Below, piece after piece: positions 5,855-13,952 of a stretch of 42,087 nucleotides of DNA. The notes beneath the pieces are model-generated. The model was given only the letters and a program-made list of their open reading frames with translations. It searched no databases and was not told the DNA's origin. Position 1 is the first letter of the stretch; every line of letters starts with the position of its first letter. The stretch is from a virus. Location of the stretch: positions 1 to 42,087 of the IMG/VR virus record IMGVR_UViG_3300023184_000242; one strand, 5' to 3'. A program made the position numbers and the translations under genes.

Positions 5855-6202
5855 ATGGAAGGCTTAAACTCAGAAATATTTGGTGACAAAAAGTTTAAAG
5901 ATCTATTAGAAGAAATTTATACAAACCAAAAGAAAAAAGAAAAACAAATATCAACATTAATTAATGAGTTAAAACCTATGGTAAGTGACATAGGTGACGC
6001 TACATTGATTGTTCCTTTAATTAAAGAATACTTAGAAATAGGTGTTAAAAATGATGAACAGTTAATTAAAATGGCTACCATTATTCAACGATGTATATCT
6101 ACATCTCAAGTTAACAGTGAAGGAGGATATACCATTTCTGAAGAAGAAAAATCTCAACTGTTATCTGAAATAAACAAATTAAATGATAAACCTGAAAAAT
6201 AA
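5855..6202 (+). CDS. Conserved phage protein heading the baseplate operon
   Basis: A 115-aa soluble, helical protein: MEGLNSEIFGDKKFKDLLEEIY..., with a charged helix at residues 12-40 and a second at 47-85. No enzyme motif is visible. Its stop overlaps the start of the spike gene (TAATG at 6200-6204), which suggests coupling. By position it may be a baseplate assembly factor or hub component; I do not recognise the family well enough to say. Confidence 0.65.
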   Translation: MEGLNSEIFGDKKFKDLLEEIYTNQKKKEKQISTLINELKPMVSDIGDATLIVPLIKEYLEIGVKNDEQLIKMATIIQRCISTSQVNSEGGYTISEEEKSQLLSEINKLNDKPEK

Positions 6203-7488
6203 TGGATTACGGTTACAGTGGTTTATTTAAAAGTCAAAATAGAGGTAATTCTAATAATATAGATTTATTTAGTGAAATTGGTACTTTAAAAAATAAAATT
6301 ACACCAAATAGAGTTAAAAGTATTATTTTAGATCAAAATCATGAAAAATTTGAAGATTTAGGAGGATGGAATGCTTTAGGAACTATAGAAACATCTGATG
6401 GAAGATTTATTAGACCTCTTAATTCAAACTCAAAAATTTTTCCTTTAATAAATGAAATTGTTTACATAGTTGAAGGATTAAATATAGCTGGAGAAAATCC
6501 TCAATTTACAATTCCTTCTTCCTATTATATTACTAATGTAGGAATTTGGAATCATCCTCATCATAATGCTTATCCAAATGAAAATGTAAATCAAAATGAA
6601 AATGATGCTAATGACTATGAACAAGCATTTAATGGAACTATTAATGATACAACAGATGATGTTACTGTAAGACGAGTAACAGATAACTCTACAGGAATAA
6701 ATTTAGGTAAAACATTTGTAGAACGTTCTAACATTCATCCACTATTACCTTTTGAAGGAGATTTTATACAAGAAGGTAGATGGGGAAATTCATTACGTTT
6801 TGGAAGTACAGTTCAAGAAACTCCAAATAATTGGTCTATGTATGGTCAAAATGGAGATCCCATTACTATACTTAGAAATGGACAAGGAAATCAAACTGAA
6901 GAAGGATGGATACCAATTATAGAAGACATAAATAATGACAATTCATCTATTTACTTAGCTAGTACACAACAAGTACCCTTAATAACATCAGGTAGATTAG
7001 ATGAAGGAGGAAAAACAGATTATTCTAGTTACAATAACTCAGATGTTTCAATACCTATATCTCCTACCCAATATACAGGAAATCAAATTATATTAAATGC
7101 AGGAAGACTAGTATTTAATGCTAAAGAAGATCATATATTATTAACTTCTCCTTTATCTATAAATTTAAATTCCCAAGATTCTATTAATATAGACACAACT
7201 AAATTTATAGTTCAATCAGATTTTATATATTTAGGAAATAAAAGTCAAGCAACTGAACCTTTAATGTTAGGTACTCAAACTATAGAATGGTTAAAATCAT
7301 TAATGGAAACTGTTGAAAATTTAAATAATGCTCTTACAGGATTAACATCTTTACCAGTTGCTCCATTTACTTCAGCTGTTTTTCCTGAATTGAATGCTTC
7401 TGCTTCAAATGCACAACCTATAATTTCATCTTTAAAACAATCATTAAATGATAATATATTAACTTCAAAAAATAACTTTACTATATAA
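6202..7488 (+). CDS. 5: Baseplate central spike protein, gp5-like
   Basis: The 428-aa protein has an N-terminal OB-fold-like region (about 37-105) with RVKSIILDQNHEKFEDLGGW and PLINEIVYIVEG, known from gp5-type spikes of far-T4 phages. A Gly/Asn-rich middle follows. The C-terminal repeat region (about 295-365) has short alternating strands such as ILLTSPLSINLNSQDSINID and the ending DFIYLGNKSQATEPLMLG, typical of the intertwined beta-helix of the membrane-puncturing needle. No lysozyme domain like that of T4 gp5 is visible, so cell-wall cutting may fall to a neighbour. It overlaps its neighbours on both sides by TAATG. Confidence 0.75.
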   Translation: MDYGYSGLFKSQNRGNSNNIDLFSEIGTLKNKITPNRVKSIILDQNHEKFEDLGGWNALGTIETSDGRFIRPLNSNSKIFPLINEIVYIVEGLNIAGENPQFTIPSSYYITNVGIWNHPHHNAYPNENVNQNENDANDYEQAFNGTINDTTDDVTVRRVTDNSTGINLGKTFVERSNIHPLLPFEGDFIQEGRWGNSLRFGSTVQETPNNWSMYGQNGDPITILRNGQGNQTEEGWIPIIEDINNDNSSIYLASTQQVPLITSGRLDEGGKTDYSSYNNSDVSIPISPTQYTGNQIILNAGRLVFNAKEDHILLTSPLSINLNSQDSINIDTTKFIVQSDFIYLGNKSQATEPLMLGTQTIEWLKSLMETVENLNNALTGLTSLPVAPFTSAVFPELNASASNAQPIISSLKQSLNDNILTSKNNFTI

Positions 7489-8459
7489 TGGCTAATGATT
7501 TAAATGTTATTGTTTATCAAAATAGAAATCCAAAAGATCTCCTTAAAGATGTAAATTATTATGGATGGTTTAATTTTCAAAAATTTATTGATAATTCTAA
7601 TAATCCAATAGCAATAAATTTTAGAAGTAAAGGAAGTATAATAAATACTAATGAAGGAAAACCTATAACTAATAATATAATTGCTGCTTATAATGCACAA
7701 ACAACTCCTCCATTACAAATTTCACAGATAAATATAATAGCTGCTCAAAAATTTCATAATAAAACAGATCCAAATGTGTTAATAGATGAAGGATGGGTAG
7801 GTACTCAAACTAGACAACTTAAATTTCCTGCTCTAATATTCTTTTACACTGCAAAATATTTATCTAAAGAAGGAGATAAAAAAACAATGAATAAAGAAAC
7901 ATTAGTAGAACCAATTCATGGTGGCTTAGATGATTATGGAATAGAATGGTATTCTCCAGTAATATGGGGCAATAAAAGATATGTAATTGAATCTAAAAAA
8001 ATACATGATATATGGGAAAAAAATAAAAGTACAATATCAAAATCATCTGAAAATGTAAAAGATAATAGTAAAGCATATGAACTTCAAGGTGCAACTTTTA
8101 ATAGAATATTATCTGAGTCAGGTCCAAAAATTAATGATATTAAAGAATATGATTCAACAATACATAAAAATATAGATGGAATTACCTTACAAGATGGTAA
8201 ATATCCATTTGTTCCCACTCGTACAATTTTAAGAAATTACAACCAAAATGCAGATATTGGAATTTCTTGGGGAGATAATGAGATAAATTCTACTTCTCAA
8301 AATTGGTTTAGTGAACAACCATTAAAACCAACTCCATGGCCTATTCCATCAATAATTAAAACTACCCCTACACAAACTACAACTAACATTAAAAATAATG
8401 CGACATTAAAAGACATAAATACAATTACTAATACAATTATTAGTAAATTACCTTCCTAA
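7488..8459 (+). CDS. Baseplate-associated protein with possible peptidoglycan-binding motif
   Basis: A 323-aa protein directly after the spike gene. Residues about 75-110 (INIIAAQKFHNKTDPNVLID, then EGWVGTQTRQLKFPAL) resemble the 'lQ...G..vDGwvGpqT..av' pattern of peptidoglycan-binding domains. Around 145-172 there is YGIEWYSPVIWGNKRYVIES. The C-terminus is Thr/Pro/Asn-rich. A virion cell-wall-active or wall-binding protein that accompanies the lysozyme-less spike would make sense, but the match is weak and no catalytic residues can be assigned. Confidence 0.6.
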   Translation: MANDLNVIVYQNRNPKDLLKDVNYYGWFNFQKFIDNSNNPIAINFRSKGSIINTNEGKPITNNIIAAYNAQTTPPLQISQINIIAAQKFHNKTDPNVLIDEGWVGTQTRQLKFPALIFFYTAKYLSKEGDKKTMNKETLVEPIHGGLDDYGIEWYSPVIWGNKRYVIESKKIHDIWEKNKSTISKSSENVKDNSKAYELQGATFNRILSESGPKINDIKEYDSTIHKNIDGITLQDGKYPFVPTRTILRNYNQNADIGISWGDNEINSTSQNWFSEQPLKPTPWPIPSIIKTTPTQTTTNIKNNATLKDINTITNTIISKLPS

Positions 8460-8467
8460 TTAAAAAT

Positions 8468-9391
8468 ATGAATGAAACTAAAATTTCATCTTTAATACTT
8501 AAATCTGGCCAAAAATTAATATCAATTTTAATTCCTAAAATTGTTGATTTAATAGCAGTAAAATCTAAAATTGATACTAAACTTATAATAAAAGTTATAT
8601 CAATGGATAAAGAGTCAGCTAAACAAGGAGGCATAGATGAAATACTTAAACAAGCAGGTAAAATAGGTGTATGCATTCCTGCTATACCATTACAAGCCAT
8701 TGTAGATGTAAGAAACTCAATGATGGATTCATTAAATGCTGCCTCTACATCTGTAGACACTTTAAGTAAAACTTTAAATCCATTAAAAACAACATCAGAT
8801 GGAGTAACTAAAACAATAGATGTCACAAATGTAGCCATTTCAGTAGCAAAAATAGCTGTGGCTCTTATTCCAACACCTCCTCCACCAATACCAAGCCCAG
8901 CATCAGCAGCATTACTTCAAGTTGGAACTGTAGAAAAATTAGTTGAAACTTTAAAATTTAATTTAAATGGTATTATAAACCAAATAACTTCAACACAAAG
9001 CGCAATAAATTCTGTCAATCCTATTTTTACTAAAATTACAAATTTATTTAAAGTAATAGATAAGTATTTATTAGGATGTAATGTAAATGCAGCAAATCTA
9101 ACACCACTAAATCCATCTTTACAAGCATTAGATAACATTCAAAAACAACAAGTGGTAGATGCTCAAAAACCAACTTCAACTTCCTTTTCTCCAATAACTT
9201 ATAAAGGATTTATATTAGATATAGTTACAGTACCTTTTTCACCAACAGTAAATAGAGTAAGAGCTGTTGCAAAAAATCCACAAGATATAATAATGTTGCA
9301 AACTCCACTTTCATTCACAACTACTCCGCAGGTATTAATAAGTGAAATTAAATTAATAATTGATTCAAATCCCAATTTAAAAGCAGAATAA
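8468..9391 (+). CDS. Helical virion protein of the baseplate operon
   Basis: This 307-aa protein is rich in Ile, Leu, Ser and Thr, with long amphipathic helices (about 1-110 and 150-215). A proline run PTPPPPIPSPAS occurs near residues 138-149, followed by an Ala-rich helix. The C-terminal 70 residues (YKGFILDIVTVPFSPTVNRV) look beta-rich. There is no enzyme motif. The Pro-rich hinge between two helical bundles suggests a hub or baseplate connector. I recognise it only as a virion-type protein by context. Confidence 0.6.
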   Translation: MNETKISSLILKSGQKLISILIPKIVDLIAVKSKIDTKLIIKVISMDKESAKQGGIDEILKQAGKIGVCIPAIPLQAIVDVRNSMMDSLNAASTSVDTLSKTLNPLKTTSDGVTKTIDVTNVAISVAKIAVALIPTPPPPIPSPASAALLQVGTVEKLVETLKFNLNGIINQITSTQSAINSVNPIFTKITNLFKVIDKYLLGCNVNAANLTPLNPSLQALDNIQKQQVVDAQKPTSTSFSPITYKGFILDIVTVPFSPTVNRVRAVAKNPQDIIMLQTPLSFTTTPQVLISEIKLIIDSNPNLKAE

Positions 9392-9396
9392 TTAAA

Positions 9397-9405
9397 TATT
9401 TATAA
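9397..9405 (+). promoter_or_regulatory. Candidate late promoter motif TATTTATAA, near-leaderless
   Basis: The 9-mer ends 3 nt before the ATG at 9409, inside the baseplate operon. It would give a second start for the gp25-gp6 part. Confidence 0.5.
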
Positions 9406-9408
9406 CAA

Positions 9409-9777
9409 ATGAACGCAGACACACTTAAAAAAATCATCAAATCAGCAGTAAAAGAAGCAATTCAAGAAGAATTGAAGGACATTTTATTAGAAGCTGTTAA
9501 AAGTAACAAACAGCCTATTAATGAATCATATCGATCTAATGATGATAGAACATTAAATTTTAACACAAATACTATACCTCATCAACAGTCTATAAAATCT
9601 CCAATTGATGCTAAAAAATCATATATGGACATTTTAAATGAAACAGCACAAGGATCCAAGTCAGGATTTGATGGTGAATTTAAAGTTAATGGTTCTGTAA
9701 ATACTATGTCTGAAGGAAGCGCACTTCCTGAAGGCCAACTTGGTTTAGATCAAATAATGAATTTAATTAAAAGATAA
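9409..9777 (+). CDS. Capsid-targeting-like leader protein in the baseplate operon
   Basis: The 122-aa product starts MNADTLKKIIKSAVKEAIQE, followed by ELKDILLEAVKSN; Leu-Leu-Glu-Ala at residues 26-29 fits the (L/I)xE|A cut. The body is Ser/Asn/Gly-rich, with KSYMDILNETAQGSKSGFDG (66-85) containing another Ile-Leu-Asn-Glu. The C-terminus is a helix, LGLDQIMNLIKR. It is unusual for a packaged-type leader to lie inside a baseplate operon, directly before gp25 (TAATG overlap). It may instead be a virion protein whose helix only resembles the leaders. Confidence 0.7.
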   Translation: MNADTLKKIIKSAVKEAIQEELKDILLEAVKSNKQPINESYRSNDDRTLNFNTNTIPHQQSIKSPIDAKKSYMDILNETAQGSKSGFDGEFKVNGSVNTMSEGSALPEGQLGLDQIMNLIKR

Positions 9778-10184
9778 TGGCATTTGGCGCTAAAAAAATA
9801 TTTCCAATTGACACTAGACCTGGAACAGCTATAGGTATTGCTATACCTTTTAATGCGCCCGCTGCTTTTTTTTCAACATATCTTACTAAAGATGCAATAC
9901 GAAATAATTTATTAAATTTCTTTTTAACTAATAAAACTGAAAGATATTTAAACAACAGTTTTGGAGCCAATTTAAGAGCATTTGTTTTTGAACAAATTAC
10001 AAATGACAATTTAGAAAATCTTAAATCAGACATTCAGTCATTAATAGCTCAATATTTTTCAAATATTAAAGTGGACAGTTTAAATTTACTACAATCTCCA
10101 GACAACAATGAAATTACAGTTCAATTAAATTACAGTATAATAAATACAGGAATAACTGATCAAATACAAATAAATTTTGGATAA
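9777..10184 (+). CDS. 25: Baseplate wedge protein, gp25-like
   Basis: A 135-aa protein of the GPW/gp25 family, the wedge component that joins the inner baseplate and nucleates the sheath in contractile systems. The family pattern is clear: a start loop, then residues 41-75 with DAIRNNLLNFFLTNKTERYL, NNSFGANLRAFVFEQ (start of a helix), a helical segment with 'IQSLIAQYFSNIKV', and a final pair of strands VQLNYSIINTGITDQIQINF. The length is normal for the family (T4 gp25 is 132 aa). It overlaps gp6 by TAATG, the usual gp25-gp6 order. Confidence 0.9.
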   Translation: MAFGAKKIFPIDTRPGTAIGIAIPFNAPAAFFSTYLTKDAIRNNLLNFFLTNKTERYLNNSFGANLRAFVFEQITNDNLENLKSDIQSLIAQYFSNIKVDSLNLLQSPDNNEITVQLNYSIINTGITDQIQINFG

Positions 10185-12031
10185 TGGCAAGTAATAAAAA
10201 CATAAAATATATAAATAAATCTTTTGATGAGTTTAGAGGCAGTCTTATAGATTACTCTAGAACTTACTTTCCAACCACATATAATGACTTCAGTGCTGCA
10301 TCACCAGGCATGATGTTTATGGAGATGGCTGCTTATGTAGGAGATGTTTTATCATTTTATTTAGACAATCAAGTACAAGAAAATTATCTTCAATTTGCTC
10401 GCCAGTCAAATAACTTATTTGAATTAGCATATATGTTTGGTTATAAACCAAAAGTAACAGGAGTAGCAGTAACAAGTGTAGATTTCTATCAAAAAGTTCC
10501 TTCTATACTTGTTGGTTCAACATATCTTCCTGACTTTAATTATACTTTATATATTAGTGAAAATGCAACTGTGTCTAATGGTTCAACAACTTTTTTAATG
10601 AGTGACACAGTAGATTTTTCTACTTCAAGTTCAACAGATTTAACTGAAATTACAATATATGAAACAACAGGAGGAAATCCAACATATTATTTGCTAAAAA
10701 AGACTCGTAAAGCTATTTCTTCCACTATTACTTCTCAAACTTTTAACTTTGGAAGTCCAGTTAGATTTTCAACAGTTGAATTAGATGCTACAAATTTAAT
10801 TGGCATTTTAGATTGCACAGATAGTGATGGAAATAAATGGTATGAAGTAGATCATTTAGGTCAAGAAATGGTATATGATTCAATTAAAAATACTAACATT
10901 AATGATCCTAATTTATCTCAATATAGTAGTGATGCTCCTCATTTATTAAAATTAAAAAAAGTACAACGTAGATTTACTACTCGTTTTAGAAATTCTTCTA
11001 CTTTAGAAATCCAATTTGGAGCAGGAACAACATCTGATTCAGATGAAGAAATAATTCCAAATCCAGACAATGTAGGTATAGGTTTACCTTTTGAACAAAC
11101 AAAATTATCAACTGCTTATTCTCCTACAAACTTTTTATTTACAAAAACATATGGTATTGCTCCTTCAAATACTACTTTAACATTTAGATATTTGACAGGA
11201 GGAGGAGTTACAGCTAATGTAGATGCTAATTCTTTAAACACATTAAGTGCAACAACAAAATTTTCAAATGTAGGACTTAACAGTGTAACAGCAAATGAAA
11301 TTTTTTCTTCTTTAACAGTCACTAATCCAAATGCAGCAAGTGGGGGAGGAGATGGAGATTCAATAGAAGAAATAAGACAAAATTCATCTGCTAATTTTGC
11401 AACCCAATTACGAAATGTAACACAAGATGATTATTTAGTAAGAGCTTTAAGTATGCCTTCTAAATATGGTTCTATAGCTAAAAGTTACATTGAACCTACA
11501 AAAGTACAAAATTTGTCAGCTGGAGAATCCAATAGTATTTTAGATTTATATATTTTAACTTATGATATAAGTAGAAAATTAACAACTTCATCTCAAGCAT
11601 TAAAACAAAATTTAATTACTTATCTTTCTCAACATAGAATGGTAAATGATGCTGTTAACATTAAAGATGGATTTGTTATTAATATTGGAGTTAGTTTTGA
11701 CATTATTATTCTTCCTAACTACAATAGTAATGACATTTTAACTAAATGTGTATCTGCTTTACAAACTCATTTTAATACTGATAAATGGCAAATGAATCAA
11801 CCTATTATTTTAAGAGATATTTATATTCTTTTAGATAGAATAGAAGGAGTTCAAACAGTTAAAACATGTAATATAACCAATAAAACAGGTGTAAATTTAG
11901 GATATTCACAATGGGCATATGATGTTGAAGGAGCTACAAGAAATAATGTGGTTTACCCTTCAATAGATCCTATGATTTTTGAAGTTAAATACCCAGCAAC
12001 AGACATTCAAGGTAGAGTAGTATCATTATAA
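10184..12031 (+). CDS. 6: Baseplate wedge protein, gp6-like
   Basis: This 615-aa protein carries the N-terminal gp6 signature: DYSRTYFPTTYNDFSAASPG (23-42), MMFMEMAAYVGDVLSFYLDN and a helix ENYLQFARQSNNLFELAYMF. It also has a late region with QNSSANFATQLRNVTQDDYLV like baseplate J proteins (about 400-425) and a C-terminal wedge domain (RDIYILLDRIEGVQTVKTCN). Gp6 dimers form the inner ring of the baseplate that changes shape when the sheath contracts. It follows gp25 with a TAATG overlap and is 11 nt from the small leader protein at 12043. Confidence 0.9.
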   Translation: MASNKNIKYINKSFDEFRGSLIDYSRTYFPTTYNDFSAASPGMMFMEMAAYVGDVLSFYLDNQVQENYLQFARQSNNLFELAYMFGYKPKVTGVAVTSVDFYQKVPSILVGSTYLPDFNYTLYISENATVSNGSTTFLMSDTVDFSTSSSTDLTEITIYETTGGNPTYYLLKKTRKAISSTITSQTFNFGSPVRFSTVELDATNLIGILDCTDSDGNKWYEVDHLGQEMVYDSIKNTNINDPNLSQYSSDAPHLLKLKKVQRRFTTRFRNSSTLEIQFGAGTTSDSDEEIIPNPDNVGIGLPFEQTKLSTAYSPTNFLFTKTYGIAPSNTTLTFRYLTGGGVTANVDANSLNTLSATTKFSNVGLNSVTANEIFSSLTVTNPNAASGGGDGDSIEEIRQNSSANFATQLRNVTQDDYLVRALSMPSKYGSIAKSYIEPTKVQNLSAGESNSILDLYILTYDISRKLTTSSQALKQNLITYLSQHRMVNDAVNIKDGFVINIGVSFDIIILPNYNSNDILTKCVSALQTHFNTDKWQMNQPIILRDIYILLDRIEGVQTVKTCNITNKTGVNLGYSQWAYDVEGATRNNVVYPSIDPMIFEVKYPATDIQGRVVSL

Positions 12032-12042
12032 AAAAATAAACA

Positions 12043-12234
12043 ATGAATAAATCAGAATTACGTCAAATTATTAAAGAAGAAATAAATAAAGCTATTAAAG
12101 AAAGATTCCAATATAATTTATCTGAATCTCAAAAGTTAAATACTCAACAAGAAATGAAAAACTTAATGAATGATATACTTGAATCAAATAAAAAAGTAAA
12201 ACAATTGATGAAACAAAAAGGATATGAAATTTAA
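12043..12234 (+). CDS. Short capsid-targeting-like leader protein
   Basis: The 63-aa product is little more than the leader: MNKSELRQIIKEEI then NKAIKE (15-20), giving Ile-Lys-Glu followed by Arg, and a second Leu-Ser-Glu|Ser at residues 26-29. A charged helix follows (36-60). The DNA of the leader is closely related to that at 1587 and 32592. The gene overlaps the next gene by 11 nt. Its insertion between gp6 and the following virion gene is odd, and suggests a recently inserted cassette. Confidence 0.7.
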   Translation: MNKSELRQIIKEEINKAIKERFQYNLSESQKLNTQQEMKNLMNDILESNKKVKQLMKQKGYEI

Positions 12235-12487
12235 ACTTTTAGAAGATAATAAAAATATAGAAGGATATGTTAAATATCTAGATAATTTAATAATAAAACT
12301 AAAAGATTCTAACAAATTAAAACACAATGATCCTTTATATAAAGAATTAATTTCAACAAATAATAAAATTGCTTCTTGGATGAAAAATTATATATTATTA
12401 AATAAAGAAATTGATCCTAAAGATGAAGAAATAATGATAAATGCTATTTTAGATAGAGTGAATAGTATAAATAAAATTTTAAACTAA
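12224..12487 (+). CDS. Small helical protein with short leader-like start
   Basis: The 87-aa product begins MKFKLLEDNKN, a minimal basic-hydrophobic start ending Leu-Leu-Glu|Asp (residues 5-8), as in the 28940 protein (MKYKYKLVEN). The rest is two or three charged helices without a known motif. It overlaps 12043 by 11 nt and the next gene by TAATG, so it is firmly inside the operon. Packaged cargo or a small chaperone are both possible. Confidence 0.65.
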   Translation: MKFKLLEDNKNIEGYVKYLDNLIIKLKDSNKLKHNDPLYKELISTNNKIASWMKNYILLNKEIDPKDEEIMINAILDRVNSINKILN

Positions 12488-13593
12488 TGGCCGTATATAA
12501 AATATTCCCAACTCAAGATACTACATTGTATTCTATGTATCCAACAATGAATACAGGAATTGATGAAATATTAGAAACTTCTTTAGATGTAAATGTTTCA
12601 CCAACAACATCACCTCAAACAAGTCGTTTTCTTATACAATTTTCATCAGCAGAAATAACTGATGTTATAAATAATAAAATAGCAGGTGCTACATGGCAAT
12701 CAAATTTAAGATGTTTTGTAGCAGATGTAACAGCCTTAAATGCAGACACTTCTTTAGAAGTATATCCTATTTCCCAATCATGGAACATGGGAACAGGAAG
12801 ATATGGAAACATACCAGAAACACAAAACGGAGCAAGTTGGAATTGGAGAGCATATTCAGGCAGTAATATTTGGACTACAGGAACTTTTAATGTTGGAACC
12901 ACAGCTTCCTATTCATCTTCAGTTTCTGTAGGTGGAGGAACATGGTATGTGACACAATCTTTAAGTGGCTCTCAAACATTTGGTTATTATGATGATAAAG
13001 ACATTAACATAAATGTTACTAAAATAACTACGGCTTGGTATAGTAGTTCTATTCCTAACAATGGTTTTATAGTTAAACAAGAACAAGAATTTATTAATGA
13101 CATAAATGTTCAACCTCATTTAAAATATTTTTCAATTGACACTCACACAATATATCCTCCATGTTTAGAATTTAAATGGAATGACACTATTATCAATTCA
13201 GGTTCATTACCATTTATTACAACTCAACCTTTTGATGTGTCAATAAATAACAATCCTGGAATATTCTACTCAGGGAGCATAAATAAATTTAGAGTATTTG
13301 CTAGACCTACATATCCAACTAGAGTATTTCAAACTGCGTCTTTATACACTCAAAATTCATACTTACCTACATCTTCATACTATGCAATAAAAGATTTAGA
13401 CACAAATGAATATGTAGTTGACTTTGACTCATCATATACAAAATTAAGCATTGACACTACAAGCAGTTACTTTTCACTTAACATGAATGGTTTTGAACCA
13501 GAAAGATATTATAAAATTTTAATTCAAACTATAGTAGAAGGAAGCACAATTACTTTAGACAATGATTATTACTTTAAAATAGTTAATGGATAA
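12487..13593 (+). CDS. Virion structural protein with DNRLRE-like beta domain
   Basis: The start AVYKIFPTQDTTLYSMYPTM, then NTGIDEILETSLD (residues 2-34), matches the opening of DNRLRE-type jelly-roll domains ('atiys..p..N.G....l.v'). The pattern SWNMGTGRYGN (about 98-108) and the many Ser/Thr-rich strands continue this fold to about residue 215. The C-terminal half (230-368) has short Tyr-rich strands and looks like a second beta domain. DNRLRE domains bind or scaffold on surfaces in many extracellular proteins. In this operon a baseplate or fibre-attachment role is likely. Confidence 0.7.
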   Translation: MAVYKIFPTQDTTLYSMYPTMNTGIDEILETSLDVNVSPTTSPQTSRFLIQFSSAEITDVINNKIAGATWQSNLRCFVADVTALNADTSLEVYPISQSWNMGTGRYGNIPETQNGASWNWRAYSGSNIWTTGTFNVGTTASYSSSVSVGGGTWYVTQSLSGSQTFGYYDDKDININVTKITTAWYSSSIPNNGFIVKQEQEFINDINVQPHLKYFSIDTHTIYPPCLEFKWNDTIINSGSLPFITTQPFDVSINNNPGIFYSGSINKFRVFARPTYPTRVFQTASLYTQNSYLPTSSYYAIKDLDTNEYVVDFDSSYTKLSIDTTSSYFSLNMNGFEPERYYKILIQTIVEGSTITLDNDYYFKIVNG

Positions 13594-13952
13594 TGGAAGA
13601 AAAATTAGATTTAAATAAAAAATCATTTAATAAAAATCAATATGAGAAGGTTATAGATACTAAATTTTCTCAATTGGCTACTTCATTTAATGAAGCAAAT
13701 AATCCACCATCCTTATCACCTCCTGTTTTAATAGATGAATTTTTTCAAAAATACAATCAATTATTTTTTGACATACCTAAAAATGGCGCTACAAATTCCC
13801 ATGAGTATTTAATAAAAAGAAGCTCTGAATATGTAGATTTTCAAGTGATGAATGATGAAATGTTAGCTTTAATTGATGAAATAAATGCTTTACAAGCACA
13901 AAATTTAGAATTAAATCAAAAATTAGTAGATGCACAATTACCTAAAATATAA
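13593..13952 (+). CDS. Small conserved virion-operon protein
   Basis: A 119-aa protein with a charged N-terminus, the conserved-looking core NPPSLSPPVLIDEFFQKYNQ, then LFFDIPKNGATNSHEYLIKR (about residues 37-78), and a C-terminal coiled coil (90-117). It overlaps both neighbours by TAATG. The 'NSHEYLI.RSSEYV' stretch is familiar to me from far-T4 virion operons, but no function is attached to it. The coiled coil suggests that it docks on one of the large flanking virion proteins. Confidence 0.65.
   Translation: MEEKLDLNKKSFNKNQYEKVIDTKFSQLATSFNEANNPPSLSPPVLIDEFFQKYNQLFFDIPKNGATNSHEYLIKRSSEYVDFQVMNDEMLALIDEINALQAQNLELNQKLVDAQLPKI

Noticed and set aside
10205-10214. TATAAATA (exact T4 late promoter core) on the plus strand within gp6, with others in coding DNA (e.g. 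near 15494 and 28946)
   Set aside because: They lie inside genes without a start downstream and are expected by chance at this base composition.
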